Assembly (NCBI GenBank): GCA_041390125.1
Contig: JAWKQN010000004.1
Location: forward strand, 248,001-312,000
Length of the DNA stretch: 64,000 bases
From: Gemmatimonadota bacterium
Lineage (GTDB): Bacteria; Gemmatimonadota; Gemmatimonadetes; Longimicrobiales; Gaopeijiaceae
Direction: 5' to 3'
A model generated the notes under the pieces. That model saw only the letters and a list, made by a program, of their open reading frames with translations, had not been told where the DNA came from and made no database searches. Of this stretch, positions 17,749 through 27,324 are shown piece by piece. The position numbers and the translations under genes were made by a program. Within the stretch, counting starts at the first letter, position 1; every line of letters begins with the position of its first letter.

Positions 17749-18741
17749 ATGAAGCTGATCATCCAGATCCCGTGCTTCAACGAAGCCGAGACGCTTCCGC
17801 CCACGCTCGCCGATCTGCCGAAGACGCTGCGCGGTGTCGACACGATCGAGATCGCGATCGTCGACGACGGCAGCCGCGACGAGACGGCCGCCGTGGCGCG
17901 GGGGTTGGGCGTCCACCACGTGGTGCGCTTTCCCAAGAACCTCGGGCTGGCGGCGGCCTTCCGGGCGGGCCTGGAGACCTGCGTGCGTGCCGGCGCCGAC
18001 ATCATCGTCAACACCGACGCGGACAACCAGTACAACGCCGAGGATATCCAGGCGCTGATCGATCCCATCCTCGAAGGACGCGCCGAGATCGTGGTGGGTG
18101 ACCGCCGCCCCGGAGAGCTGGCGCACTTCTCCTGGATCAAGCGTCGCCTCCAGAACTTCGGGAGCTGGGTGATCGGCAAGGCGTCCGGACTGCACACGCC
18201 CGACGCCACGAGCGGCTTCCGCGCCTTCACGCGTGAGGCCGCCCTGCACACCATCGTGCACGGCGGCTACTCCTACACGTTGGAGACGCTCATCCAGGCC
18301 GGGTCGCGCCGGCGGGCGGTCGAGTTCGTTCCCGTCCGCGTGAATCCGCAGACCCGCCCCTCGCGGCTCATGAAGTCCATGAGCCACTACATCCGGTCCT
18401 CCTCGGTGGCGATCGTACGGGCGTACACCACGTACCGTCCCCTCCGCGTCTTCGGGTGGCTGGGCGTGGCGTTCATCGTGGCGGGACTGATCCCCGGGCT
18501 GCGCTTCCTCTGGTTCTTCTTCGTCACGGGAGAGCGCACGGGGCACATCCAGTCGCTCATCCTCACGGCGATCCTGGTGATCGTGGGCTTCCAGGTGTTG
18601 CTCATCGGGCTGCTGGCGGATCTGCTCAGCTCGAGCCGCAAGCTCCTGGAGGAGCTGCTCTACCGGATCCGCGTGCTGGAGATGGCCGCGCCCGGTGAAC
18701 GCGGCCCCGCCGCCGACGGCCTGGCGGACGAGGCCCCGTGA
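17749..18741 (+). CDS. Family 2 glycosyltransferase, polyprenyl-phosphate sugar synthase type
   Basis: A 330-residue enzyme with a DPM1-like catalytic domain: IIQIPCFNEAETLPPTL, IAIVDDGSRDET, FPKNLGLAAAFRAGLE and the metal site NTDADNQY. Two C-terminal membrane helices follow (~236-260 and ~275-300). Such enzymes load a sugar onto undecaprenyl phosphate for later use by membrane transferases, which are encoded downstream (21744 and 29118). It lies 12 bp after the FAD gene, and its stop overlaps the next start (GTGA). Confidence 0.93.
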   Translation: MKLIIQIPCFNEAETLPPTLADLPKTLRGVDTIEIAIVDDGSRDETAAVARGLGVHHVVRFPKNLGLAAAFRAGLETCVRAGADIIVNTDADNQYNAEDIQALIDPILEGRAEIVVGDRRPGELAHFSWIKRRLQNFGSWVIGKASGLHTPDATSGFRAFTREAALHTIVHGGYSYTLETLIQAGSRRRAVEFVPVRVNPQTRPSRLMKSMSHYIRSSSVAIVRAYTTYRPLRVFGWLGVAFIVAGLIPGLRFLWFFFVTGERTGHIQSLILTAILVIVGFQVLLIGLLADLLSSSRKLLEELLYRIRVLEMAAPGERGPAADGLADEAP

Positions 18742-19733
18742 GCGGCGTGAGCCCCGCGGAGGTGGCTGCCGCCCGCCGACGTGGCCGTCGCCGGCTGGCG
18801 TTCCGGGTGCTGGGGAGCGTGACGATCCTCGGCGCGCTGCTCTGGTTCCTCCCGTTCGACGAGCTCAAGGACGCGCTGGGGCGCATCCCCCCGCTCGCCT
18901 GGGCGGCGGCGTTGGCGGTCTACCTCTGCCTGCACCTCCTGGGCGTCACCAAGTGGCACCTCATGGTCAATGCGGCCGGGGGTGGGTTCCGCTTCACGGA
19001 CGCCGTGCGCTGTTACTACTACGGTCTCTTCGGCAACACCTTCCTGCCCTCCCTGGTGGGCGGCGACGCCGTGCGCGCCGGATTGGCGCTCCGCCTGGCA
19101 CGCGGGAAGGCGGGTCTGCTCCTGGGCAGCGTGCTGGACCGGATGCTCGACGTGGCCGGTCTCGCCACGCTCGCGGCGGTGGGCGCGCTCGTCATCCCGG
19201 GCGCGCTCGGTCCCGAGGCCCGCACGATCTTCTGGTGGCTGGCCGGGCTGGGAGCGCTTGCCGGGGTGGCGGGTGTGGTGGCGATCCTGCTCCTGCCCGC
19301 GCGTCGTTTCCCGTTCCGGCTCCGCCGCATCCTCGCCCGTCTGCGGGGGGCGGTGCGGGAGCTGGCGCGGCGGCCGGTGCAGGTGGCCGCGGCCTTCACG
19401 TTGGGGCTGGGCCTGCAAGCCGCGCTGGTGTGCCTGAACGCATGGCTGGGCCACGCCTGCGGGATCGACATCGCCCTGCACGCCTGGTTCTTCGCATGGC
19501 CCATGGCCAAGATCTCGGCCTTGATCCCGGTGACCCAGGGAGGGATCGGGATCCGTGAAGCGGCGTTGTCGGCGCTGTTGGCGCCGTTCGGCGTCGCACC
19601 CGTCCTGGCCTTCGCGGCGGGACTGGTCTTCCAGGCCGTCATCCTGAGCGGCGGGCTCGTCGGCGGGCTCATCGCATTCCTGCTGGGGCGACGCCAAGGC
19701 GCCGCTCCTGCGTTGGCGGGTACGCTCGCCTGA
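18738..19733 (+). CDS. Lysylphosphatidylglycerol-synthase-like (UPF0104) integral membrane protein
   Basis: A 331-residue protein with about seven or eight hydrophobic helices. It matches the flippase-like/MprF transmembrane family, with FGNTFLPSLVGGDAVRAGLALR (a G-N-x-L-P...GGD-x-R pattern) and PVTQGGIGIREAAL near the C-terminus. Homologues next to DPM1-like transferases are thought to move or use lipid-linked sugars, which fits here. It is coupled to the upstream transferase by a GTGA overlap. Confidence 0.88.
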   Translation: MSGVSPAEVAAARRRGRRRLAFRVLGSVTILGALLWFLPFDELKDALGRIPPLAWAAALAVYLCLHLLGVTKWHLMVNAAGGGFRFTDAVRCYYYGLFGNTFLPSLVGGDAVRAGLALRLARGKAGLLLGSVLDRMLDVAGLATLAAVGALVIPGALGPEARTIFWWLAGLGALAGVAGVVAILLLPARRFPFRLRRILARLRGAVRELARRPVQVAAAFTLGLGLQAALVCLNAWLGHACGIDIALHAWFFAWPMAKISALIPVTQGGIGIREAALSALLAPFGVAPVLAFAAGLVFQAVILSGGLVGGLIAFLLGRRQGAAPALAGTLA

Positions 19734-19757
19734 GCACAAATCGACAAAGGAGTCGTC

Positions 19758-20822
19758 ATGCGGTTCGGAGTGGTGGGAGCGGGCGTCATCGGTCGCCTGC
19801 GCGCGCAGTCGGTCCACGAGCAGCCCGGGGCGGACCTGGTCGGCGTGTTCGATCCCTCGCGGGAGGCCGCCGAGGCCGCGGTGCAGGGCACGGGCGGGCG
19901 CGTGATGCCCTCCCTGGAGGCGCTGCTCGCCGAGGGTCTGGACGTGCTGATCGTCTCCTCCCCGGTGCACCATCACGAAGAGGCGTGCGTGCTCGCGTTC
20001 GAGGCGGGCGTCCATGTGCTGTGCGAGAAGCCGCTCTCCAACACCGTGGAGTCCTGTCGCCGCATCGTCGAGGCCGCCGAGCAGGCGGGTCGGGTGCTCG
20101 CGGTCGGGTTCAACCATCGGTACTACCCGTCCATGAAGTTCCTCAAGCAGGCCGTCGACGAGGGGAAGATCGGCCAGCTGCAGCACGTGCGGGTGTTCGG
20201 TGGGCACGATGGCCTGCACAACTTCCGCGCCGACTGGCAGTACAAGGCTCCGGACTCGGGCGGTGGAGCCATGATGGACGTCGGGATCCACATGACGGAT
20301 CTGGCCCGGTACGTGGTGGGCGAGATCACGGACGTCTACGGGGTCATGTCCAACCGGGTCTGGAAGGTGGACGGCTCGGAGGATGATGCGGTCGCTGTCT
20401 TCCGGAGCCCCGAGGGCGTGCCGGTCTGGTACCTCGCCACCTGGAACGAGTGGCGTGGCTACGGCTTCTACGTCGAGGCGTACGGCGATCTGGGCATGGT
20501 GCGTGGGTTCTACGCGCCCATGCAGAACCTGCTGATCACGCACGATCGGCCGGGGGCGCCACGGAAGAAGATCAAGAAGTACTACCCCGAGATCATGGTG
20601 CGCGAGAAGCTGAAGAGCTGGACGTCCACCGCCCTCCTGTCGTTCAAGGACGAGCTGGCGGATCTGCTGCGACGCCTGCAGGGCGACGCGGACGTGGCGC
20701 TCGCGGACGGGTATGCCGGTCTGCGGGCCGTGGAGATCGCGGCCGCCGTCCGCGCGAGCACCGAGACCCGGCAGGCGGTGCAGCTGCCGGCCCTGGGCCG
20801 TATGCCCGCGGTGGTGCGCTGA
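19758..20822 (+). CDS. Gfo/Idh/MocA-family NAD-dependent sugar oxidoreductase
   Basis: A 354-residue enzyme with an excellent Shine-Dalgarno (AAAGGAG, 5 bases from the ATG). The Rossmann loop is GVVGAGVIGRL, the catalytic lysine is in CEKPLSNT, and the substrate domain has GGGAMMDVGIHMTDLARY. These enzymes oxidise or dehydrate sugars or nucleotide sugars, often in surface-glycan clusters. It lies between the flippase-like gene and a glycosyltransferase gene and is likely to make or modify a donor sugar. Confidence 0.92.
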   Translation: MRFGVVGAGVIGRLRAQSVHEQPGADLVGVFDPSREAAEAAVQGTGGRVMPSLEALLAEGLDVLIVSSPVHHHEEACVLAFEAGVHVLCEKPLSNTVESCRRIVEAAEQAGRVLAVGFNHRYYPSMKFLKQAVDEGKIGQLQHVRVFGGHDGLHNFRADWQYKAPDSGGGAMMDVGIHMTDLARYVVGEITDVYGVMSNRVWKVDGSEDDAVAVFRSPEGVPVWYLATWNEWRGYGFYVEAYGDLGMVRGFYAPMQNLLITHDRPGAPRKKIKKYYPEIMVREKLKSWTSTALLSFKDELADLLRRLQGDADVALADGYAGLRAVEIAAAVRASTETRQAVQLPALGRMPAVVR

Positions 20823-20829
20823 CATCCGG

Positions 20830-21744
20830 ATGGGTCCGGTGGAGTTGTCCGTGGTCGTGACGGTGGTCGAGAGCGGGGCGGTGCTGGAGCGCTGCCTGGA
20901 CGCCCTGGCGCAGCAGGTGGACGCGCCGGTGCTGGAGGTCCTCGTTCCCTGGGACCCGACGGTGCCGGACGTTCCGGCCCGCGTGGCCGGACGGGCCGGG
21001 GTGCGTGCGGTGGCGCTCCCGGACGCAGGGCCCGCCACCCACGAGGGAGAGCGCCACGCCCTGTACGACCGCCGGCGCGCCGCCGGGCTGGCGCAGGCCA
21101 GCGGCGCGGTGGTGGCGCTTCTCGAGGATCGATCGGTGCCTCGCCCCGACTGGGCCCGGAGCGTGATGCGCGCCCACGGCCGGGCGGACGCCGGGGCCGT
21201 GGGCGGAGCCGTCGAGCCGGCGGTGCAGGGGATGCTGGGTTGGGCCGTCTACTTCTGCGACTACGGCCGCTACCAGCTTCCCTTCGCAGCCGGGCCCCGT
21301 GCCTGGGTGAGCGACGTGAACGTCTCCTACGCGCGCCCGGCGCTGGAGGCGACCCGCTCGCATTGGGAGGACCGCTATCACGAGACGGTCGTGCACTGGG
21401 CCTTGCAGGAGCAAGGTCGACCGCTGGTCCTGGATCCCACCGTGGTCGTGGGACATGGACGTGGGAGCCTCGGCTTCGCGGCCGGCTTGTCCGAACGCTT
21501 CCATTGGGGACGCGTCTTCGGGTACACGCGGGCGCGCACGGGCTCGCTCACAGCCCGCGCCCTGCACACGCTGGCTGCTCCGGTGCTGCCGTTGGTGCTG
21601 TGGGCACGGCTGTTGGGGCAGCGCTTGCAGCGGAACGGCCGCTCGCTGGGGCCGTTCCTGGCGGCGACCCCCGCCATCCTGCTCTTCCTGACCGCGTGGT
21701 GCCTCGGCGAGGCCACGGGAACCGCAACCGGACGGAGTGCCTGA
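20830..21744 (+). CDS. Family 2-like glycosyltransferase
   Basis: A 304-residue protein beginning LSVVVTVVESGAVLERCLDAL, a GT-A start. The usual DxD is replaced by LLEDRSVPRPDWARSV. It is clearly related to the protein at 28080-28985, which has the same layout (VIEDHVIVPVDWARRL, then VVGGAV and a CEY/CDY segment). Hydrophobic C-terminal helices are present (~250-300). The start is 7 bp after the Gfo/Idh stop, and the stop overlaps the next ATG (TGATG). Confidence 0.82.
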   Translation: MGPVELSVVVTVVESGAVLERCLDALAQQVDAPVLEVLVPWDPTVPDVPARVAGRAGVRAVALPDAGPATHEGERHALYDRRRAAGLAQASGAVVALLEDRSVPRPDWARSVMRAHGRADAGAVGGAVEPAVQGMLGWAVYFCDYGRYQLPFAAGPRAWVSDVNVSYARPALEATRSHWEDRYHETVVHWALQEQGRPLVLDPTVVVGHGRGSLGFAAGLSERFHWGRVFGYTRARTGSLTARALHTLAAPVLPLVLWARLLGQRLQRNGRSLGPFLAATPAILLFLTAWCLGEATGTATGRSA

Positions 21745-23258
21745 TGTCCCTGAATCGCGTGGACCTGGGCTCACGCCGGGCCGTCCAGCTCTTCCTGGCG
21801 GCCTGGGTGCTGTTCAGCGCCTTCTTCGCCACCAACGTGGAGCGGGAGCACTACCCGGCGTTCTCCCTCGTCGATCACCATGACCTGCGGGTGGACGAAT
21901 ACGCCGGCTTCCACTCGGACATCTTCGTCCATACCGACGGACACGCCTACATCGGAAACAACGTCATCGCGGCCCTGTTCGCGGCGGTGCCGCTCTATCT
22001 CTTCGACGCACCCCTGGACGTGCTGGAGCGGATGCGGCAGCGCGACCTGGCCAGCGGCGAAGCCCCGGTCGGGGAGTACCGCACGTACGAGCACCACCCC
22101 AACCGCAAGGCCTTCTTCGAGACGGTGACCCAACGCGGCCTGGACCTGCGCTTCGGCGGCGCCACCGCCATCACCACGGCCCTGTTCATGGCGCCGCTGT
22201 CGGCGCTCATGGTCGTGCTGTTCTTCCAGATGCTGCTGACGCGGGGCGTGACCCGAGGGCGGGCCACGGCCTACGCGCTCCTCTTCGGGTTCGCCACGCC
22301 CATCTTCTTCCGCACTTCGGCCCTCAGCCACAACATGGTCACCATGTACGCGACCTTCGGGTCGTTCTGGCTGATGTGGCCTCGGGAGCCCGGTGCGCCG
22401 GCGCCCTTCGATCGTCGCGTATGGGCGGGCGTGCTGGCCGGGATCGCGCTGGCCTCCGATTACAGCGGCGTGATCCCGCTGCTCGCGCTCTACGGCTACC
22501 TGGTGGGCGTGCGCTGGAGGGAGGTGGGCTTCGTGCGCTCCTTCACGGAGTCGATCCCGTTCGTGCTGGGTAGCGTGCCCCCCGTCCTGTTCCTGCTGTT
22601 CTCGCAGTGGGCGATGTTCGGCAACCCCTTCCTGCCCGGCCAGTACTGGATGCCGGAGGTCAACTACACCGATCAGGGCTGGCGTGGGTTCGCGTGGCCG
22701 GCGCCCGATCTCTTCTGGCTCAACCTGTTCTCGCTGGAATGGGGCATGTTCCCCTTCGCGCCGCTCCTGCTGCTCGGCTTCGTGCCGGCCTGGTGGTATG
22801 CCCGCGACCGCCTCGTCCTGCCCCGCGCGGAGCGTTGGTTCGTCTTCGGATTCGTGCTCGCCTACCTGATCTTCTGCGCGGCGAACCAGTACTCGCGTAT
22901 GCAGTGGAACACGGGCTTCCGCTACCTGCTCCCGCTGGTTCCCTTCGTGTTCCTGGCCGCCGTCGACCATCTGGAGCGGATGCCCCGGCAGGTCGTCGCC
23001 GTGCTGGCGGGGCTGGCGCTCATCCACTCCTGGGTGATCGCCTCGGTCCGGGAGGCCGCGCTTCAGTCCTGGCAGCTCCTGCTCCAGGACGGGGTGCAGC
23101 TGCCCTGGCTCACGGTCCTGCGCATGACCCGACCGGAAGGTGCGCCGGTCATCTCGAGCGCATGGTTGCCGATCGTGCTCCTCGTGACGGTATGCGGAGG
23201 CGTCTGGTGGATGTGGCGCCGGCTGGAGCACATCGCGTCGCGCTCCCCGGCCCGCTAA
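21744..23258 (+). CDS. Polytopic membrane protein, probable GT-C type glycosyltransferase
   Basis: A 504-residue protein with about ten membrane helices. After the first helix is a periplasmic loop with acidic pairs (LVDHHDLRVDEYAGF), as in GT-C enzymes that take sugars from polyprenyl phosphates. Other features are FRTSALSHNMVTMYATFGSFWL and FCAANQYSRMQWNTGFRYLLPL near the C-terminal half. I assign GT-C from architecture and context (DPM1-like enzymes at 17749 and 23331), not from a precise family match. Confidence 0.7.
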   Translation: MSLNRVDLGSRRAVQLFLAAWVLFSAFFATNVEREHYPAFSLVDHHDLRVDEYAGFHSDIFVHTDGHAYIGNNVIAALFAAVPLYLFDAPLDVLERMRQRDLASGEAPVGEYRTYEHHPNRKAFFETVTQRGLDLRFGGATAITTALFMAPLSALMVVLFFQMLLTRGVTRGRATAYALLFGFATPIFFRTSALSHNMVTMYATFGSFWLMWPREPGAPAPFDRRVWAGVLAGIALASDYSGVIPLLALYGYLVGVRWREVGFVRSFTESIPFVLGSVPPVLFLLFSQWAMFGNPFLPGQYWMPEVNYTDQGWRGFAWPAPDLFWLNLFSLEWGMFPFAPLLLLGFVPAWWYARDRLVLPRAERWFVFGFVLAYLIFCAANQYSRMQWNTGFRYLLPLVPFVFLAAVDHLERMPRQVVAVLAGLALIHSWVIASVREAALQSWQLLLQDGVQLPWLTVLRMTRPEGAPVISSAWLPIVLLVTVCGGVWWMWRRLEHIASRSPAR

Positions 23259-23330
23259 CGTGAAGGTGCCCGACGGACGGACGGGGCCCGGCCCGGGTGG
23301 AGGGGCCCCCGGCAGGCGAGAGGGACGCAG

Positions 23331-24362
23331 ATGAGTGCCGACATCCAGACCACGAGGATCCGGGCCGCATCCCATCGGGAGCAGGCCGACCGCCGCGTCC
23401 TGTCGGTGGTCGTGCCGGTCTTCAACGAGGAGGCCGTGCTGCCGGCGTTCTTCCCACGCGTCACGGAAGCGCTGGCTCCCCTCGAGCACTGGGATCTCGA
23501 GCTCGTGTTCGTGGACGATGGCAGCAGCGACGCGACCTTCGACCTCCTCCAGGACCTGGCGCGCCGCGATGGACGGGTGAAGGTCCTCCGCTTCTCCCGG
23601 AACTTCGGTCATCAGATCGCCATCACCGCTGGCGTGGACCATGCCAGCGGCGACGCGGTCGCGGTCATCGACGCGGATCTCCAGGATCCGCCCGAAGTGC
23701 TCGTGGAGATGGTGGCGCGGCTGGAGGAAGGCTACGACGTGGTCTACGGCCAGCGCGTCGACCGCAAAGGGGAGACCCGCCTGAAGCTGTGGACCGCGGC
23801 CGTGTTCTACCGGCTGCTCAAGCGCCTGGTCAAGATCGAGATCCCGGTCGACGTGGGGGACTTCCGGCTGATGAGCCGTCGGGCGGTGCTCGAGCTTCGC
23901 ACCATGCGCGAGAAGGACCGCTTCGTGCGGGGCCTCGTGAGCTGGGTCGGCTTCCGCCAGATCGGGGTGCCGTATCGCCGGGAGGCCCGGTTCGCCGGGG
24001 CCACCAAGTATCCCGTCGGCAAGATGCTCAAGTTCGCGTTGGACGGCATCACGTCGTTCTCCACCGTGCCGCTCAAGCTCGCCACCTGGCTGGGGTATGC
24101 GGCCTCCGCCTTCGCGTTCCTCTACCTGGCCAGCGTCTTCGTGCAGAAGGCCTTCGGCGTGACGGTGGAGGGTTGGGCCACCATCATGGTCGCCATGCTC
24201 TTCATGGGCGGCGTGCAGCTGATCTGTCTCGGGATCCTGGGCGAGTACATCGGCCGCATCTTCAACGAGATCAAACCGCGGCCCATGTACGTCGTGGCCG
24301 AGCGTCTGAACCTGGAGCCCGGGTCCGCACCGGCACGCCCCCAGCCCCACGTGGTCGGCTGA
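23331..24362 (+). CDS. Family 2 glycosyltransferase of the GtrB/ArnC type
   Basis: A 343-residue enzyme. The catalytic domain has LSVVVPVFNEEAVLPAF, FVDDGSSDATFDLL, FSRNFGHQIAITAGVDHA and the DADLQDPPE metal site. Residues from ~240 form two membrane helices, ending GEYIGRIFNEIKPRPMYVV, a hallmark of bactoprenol glucosyl/aminoarabinosyl transferases. It should charge undecaprenyl phosphate with a sugar. The 72-bp gap before it contains only a G/C-rich possible hairpin (23283-23309). Confidence 0.94.
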   Translation: MSADIQTTRIRAASHREQADRRVLSVVVPVFNEEAVLPAFFPRVTEALAPLEHWDLELVFVDDGSSDATFDLLQDLARRDGRVKVLRFSRNFGHQIAITAGVDHASGDAVAVIDADLQDPPEVLVEMVARLEEGYDVVYGQRVDRKGETRLKLWTAAVFYRLLKRLVKIEIPVDVGDFRLMSRRAVLELRTMREKDRFVRGLVSWVGFRQIGVPYRREARFAGATKYPVGKMLKFALDGITSFSTVPLKLATWLGYAASAFAFLYLASVFVQKAFGVTVEGWATIMVAMLFMGGVQLICLGILGEYIGRIFNEIKPRPMYVVAERLNLEPGSAPARPQPHVVG

Positions 24363-24370
24363 CGGCGGAC

Positions 24371-25258
24371 GTGGCCACCGTGTTCGTGACCGGAGGGACC
24401 GGCCTCGTGGGCCGGGCCGTCCTGGATCTGGCCGCCCGCTCGGGCCACACCCTGCAGGTGCTGGCGCGCGAGCCCGGACCCCCCCACCCCGGTGTGGTGT
24501 GGGTGCGTGGAGCGCTCGAGCGCCCCGACACGTGGAGGGCCGCTCTCGAGGGCTGCGAGGCCGTGCTGCATCTGGCCGCCCGGACGGGAGCGGCGCCCGA
24601 CGCGGTCTACACACAGGTCAACGTGGCCGGCACCGAGGCCCTGCTGGGGGCCGCCTCCCGCGTCGGCGTTCCCCGGTTCGTCTTCGTCTCCACGATCGCG
24701 GTGCGCTTCGCCGGGCTGGACCGCTACCCGTATGCGCGCAGCAAGCAGATCGCGGAGGACCGGGTGCGCGACTCCGGCCTCGCGTGGACCGTGGTGCGGC
24801 CCACGCTCGTGCTGGGGCGGGGAGCGCCCAACCTGCAGAAGCTGGCGGCGCTGGCCGGCCTTCCGGTCGTCCCCCTGCTCGGTGGCGGCCGGGCCCGACT
24901 CCAGCCGGTCGACGCCCGGGATCTCGCGGCGCTTCTCCTGGACGCCCTCGAGTCGGGTCCGCTGGGCGACGTGGTGGAGGTCGGGGGGCCGGAGACGCTG
25001 ACGATGCGCGCGTTGTTGACCCGGATCCGCCGGACCACGGGGCGGGGCGGGGCACCGGCACTCCCCATCCCACTGGGGCCCGTCCAGGCCGGCGTGGGCC
25101 TCGCGGCCCGGGTCCTGGGCGCGCGCGCGCCCGTGACGCCCGCCCAGCTGCTCTCGTTCGTGGAGGACGCGGTGGCCGAGCCCCATCCCTGGACCGAGCA
25201 GCGCGTGGGTCGGCTCCGCCCGCTGGACACGACCCTGACCGAGGCGCTCGTGGCGTGA
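24371..25258 (+). CDS. NAD(P)-dependent epimerase/dehydratase-like short-chain dehydrogenase
   Basis: A 295-residue extended SDR. It has the VFVTGGTGLVGRAVLD loop, AVLHLAARTGAAPD, FVSTIAVRF, and the YPYARSK Tyr/Lys pair. The C-terminal part is typical of atypical SDRs that act on nucleotide sugars or steroid-like substrates. The likely start is GTG 24371; a CTG overlapping the previous stop (24359) is an alternative. The stop overlaps the next GTG start, so it is coupled to the unknown small protein and the GMC oxidoreductase. Confidence 0.85.
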   Translation: MATVFVTGGTGLVGRAVLDLAARSGHTLQVLAREPGPPHPGVVWVRGALERPDTWRAALEGCEAVLHLAARTGAAPDAVYTQVNVAGTEALLGAASRVGVPRFVFVSTIAVRFAGLDRYPYARSKQIAEDRVRDSGLAWTVVRPTLVLGRGAPNLQKLAALAGLPVVPLLGGGRARLQPVDARDLAALLLDALESGPLGDVVEVGGPETLTMRALLTRIRRTTGRGGAPALPIPLGPVQAGVGLAARVLGARAPVTPAQLLSFVEDAVAEPHPWTEQRVGRLRPLDTTLTEALVA

Positions 25259-25686
25259 GCGGGCACGAGGCGCTGACCGCCGAGGCCGCGATGCTCTGCC
25301 GCGCGCTCACCGGCGCGGAGCCGACGCCGGCCCTGGTCGAGGCCTACGTCGCCGGCCATGCCCATCCGTCCTTCGCGGTCACGCCGAGCCGCCTCGACCG
25401 GGCGCTGCTGTCGGCGGCGCGGGGATCGGTGGCCGGCGCCCGGCAGGCGGATGCGTACGCGGCGCTGCTGGATCGGCGTGGGCTCCTGCGGCGGAAGCTC
25501 GTCCTCCTGTACGCGCTCGCCGAGACGTTGCCTCCCCATCACCGGGTGTTCGAAGCGGGCGGCCCCGGGATCGCGGCGGCGGTGCTGGGACTGGTCACCA
25601 CCGGCGTCGCCGCCGGCGTGCGCTTCGGGCTCGCGCTCCTCCGCTTCGGTCCTGTCCACCTGCGCGAACGGAGATCGCGCCCATGA
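25255..25686 (+). CDS. Unknown 143-residue protein between an SDR and a GMC oxidoreductase
   Basis: I do not recognise the family. The first ~95 residues are helical and soluble (AEAAMLCRALTGAEPTP, VTPSRLDRALLSAARG), and one membrane helix follows (~104-126), then a short basic tail. The gene overlaps both neighbours by 4 bases (GTGA at 25255-25258, ATGA at 25683-25686), so a working partnership with the GMC oxidoreductase is likely. It might anchor that enzyme to the membrane, by analogy with small subunits of other GMC dehydrogenases; this is inference. Confidence 0.75.
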   Translation: MSGHEALTAEAAMLCRALTGAEPTPALVEAYVAGHAHPSFAVTPSRLDRALLSAARGSVAGARQADAYAALLDRRGLLRRKLVLLYALAETLPPHHRVFEAGGPGIAAAVLGLVTTGVAAGVRFGLALLRFGPVHLRERRSRP

Positions 25687-27293
25687 GCGACGTGATCGTG
25701 GTGGGCTCCGGGCCGAGCGGCGTCCATTTTGCGCGTACGCTCCTGGAGCGCGGCGTGCGCGTCACGCTTGTGGACGTGGGCCACCCGGCCCCGGCGCCGG
25801 TCGCGCCCGAGCTCGGGCTCGTGGAGTTGAAGGAGCAGCTACCGGATCCGGCCGGCTACTTCCTGGGAGCGGGTCTCGAGGGCGTCGTGCTTCCCGACGA
25901 CGACAGCGAGTTCTATGGATTCCCTCCGGGGAAGGACTACATCTTCCGCCGCCCCCCCGGCCTGGAGGTGGAGAGCCGCGGCTTCGATGCGCTCTTCTCG
26001 TACGCGCAGGGGGGGTTGGCCGAGACGTGGACGGCCGGCTGCTACCCGCTCAACGCGGCGGAGCTCTCCGACTTCCCCTTCGCGGTCTCCGCGCTCGAGT
26101 CCGCATACGACGAGGTGGCCCAACGCATCGGAGTCAGCGGGGACGTCGACGACCTCTCACGCTTCTTTCCCGTGCACGGCCACCTCCAGGACCCCCTGCC
26201 GCTGGACGAGCACTCGGAGCGCTTGCTGCGCGCCTACGACCGCAAGCGGGAACGGTTGAACCGGATGGGATGCTGGGTGGGGCGCACGCGGGTCGCGACG
26301 CTGAGTCGGGCGCACGCGGGCCGGCCCGCCTGCTCCCGTCTGGGTCGGTGTCTGTGGGGGTGTCCGACGGGTGCGCTGTACACGCCTTCGGCCACGTTGG
26401 CCGAGTGCCGGCGCTATGGGAGCTTCACCTACCGGGGTGGCGTGCGGGTGGACGCCATCGAGCTGGACGGCCGCCGGCCCCGTGCCCTCGTGGGTGTCGA
26501 GCTGGCCACGGGAGCCCCGGTCCGGATCCCGGCCGACCGGGTGGCCCTGGCCGCAGGAGCGCTGTCGAGCGCCCGCATCTTCCTGCGGTCCATCCAGGCC
26601 CGCGACGGGCGGGCTCCGGCCCTCGGCGGTCTCATGGACAACCGGCAGGTCCTGGTCCCGTTCATGAGCCCCGCCATGCTGGGCAAGGCGTACGAGCCGC
26701 GGACCTACCAGTACCATCTGCTGGGCATGGGTCTGACGGCCGCCGATCCGCGGCACTACGTGCACTGTCAGATCACCACGCTGAAGACGGCGCTGCTCCA
26801 CCCGGTGGCCCAGCAGCTCCCGGTGGGCCTGGCCAGCGGCCTGCGCATCGTCAACCTGCTGCACGCGGCGCTCGGGGTGGTCAACGTCAACTTCCACGAC
26901 ACCCGCCGTCCGGAGAATCGCGTCCGGCTGGGGGACATCGACGAGAGCGGACAGCCGGTGCTGCAGATCGAGTATCGTCCGCCGACCGGGGAGGCGGAGC
27001 GCATGGAACGGGCGGTGGGGCGCGTCCGCAAAGCGCTACGCGCGCTGGGCTGCTTCGCACCGCGGCGCCAGGTCCACGTGCGCCCGATGGGAGCGAGCGT
27101 GCACTATGCCGGTCTGCTTCCGATGACGCGGGAGGAGGCGCCGTGGACCAGCACGCCCGACGGACGCAGCCGCGACATCGAGAACCTCTATCTGGTCGAC
27201 GGGATCGGCTTCCCGTTCCTTCCGGCGAAGAACGGAACGTTCACCCTCATGGCCAACGCGGTCCGGGTCGCGCGGGACGCCTTCCGCGACTGA
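25683..27293 (+). CDS. GMC-family FAD oxidoreductase
   Basis: A 536-residue flavoprotein of the glucose-methanol-choline family. The FAD loop is DVIVVGSGPSGVHFART at the N-terminus. A cysteine group sits mid-protein (ACSRLGRCLWGCPTGALY), as in membrane-linked sugar dehydrogenases. The C-terminal catalytic part has GASVHYAGLLPM (the His position) and LPAKNGTFTLMANAVRVA (the Asn/His position). It probably oxidises a sugar alcohol group in or on the polysaccharide. It is coupled to the small protein at 25255-25686 and is the last gene of this plus-strand run. Confidence 0.9.
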   Translation: MSDVIVVGSGPSGVHFARTLLERGVRVTLVDVGHPAPAPVAPELGLVELKEQLPDPAGYFLGAGLEGVVLPDDDSEFYGFPPGKDYIFRRPPGLEVESRGFDALFSYAQGGLAETWTAGCYPLNAAELSDFPFAVSALESAYDEVAQRIGVSGDVDDLSRFFPVHGHLQDPLPLDEHSERLLRAYDRKRERLNRMGCWVGRTRVATLSRAHAGRPACSRLGRCLWGCPTGALYTPSATLAECRRYGSFTYRGGVRVDAIELDGRRPRALVGVELATGAPVRIPADRVALAAGALSSARIFLRSIQARDGRAPALGGLMDNRQVLVPFMSPAMLGKAYEPRTYQYHLLGMGLTAADPRHYVHCQITTLKTALLHPVAQQLPVGLASGLRIVNLLHAALGVVNVNFHDTRRPENRVRLGDIDESGQPVLQIEYRPPTGEAERMERAVGRVRKALRALGCFAPRRQVHVRPMGASVHYAGLLPMTREEAPWTSTPDGRSRDIENLYLVDGIGFPFLPAKNGTFTLMANAVRVARDAFRD

Positions 27294-27324
27294 GGGCGTC
27301 CCCGGGGTGCGCGCGCCGCTCGGG

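Noticed and set aside
23283..23309. Hairpin of GGGGCCC and GGGCCCC between two plus-strand EPS genes
   Set aside because: The stem is short with a 13-base G-rich loop and no T tract; it may be a chance G/C repeat.
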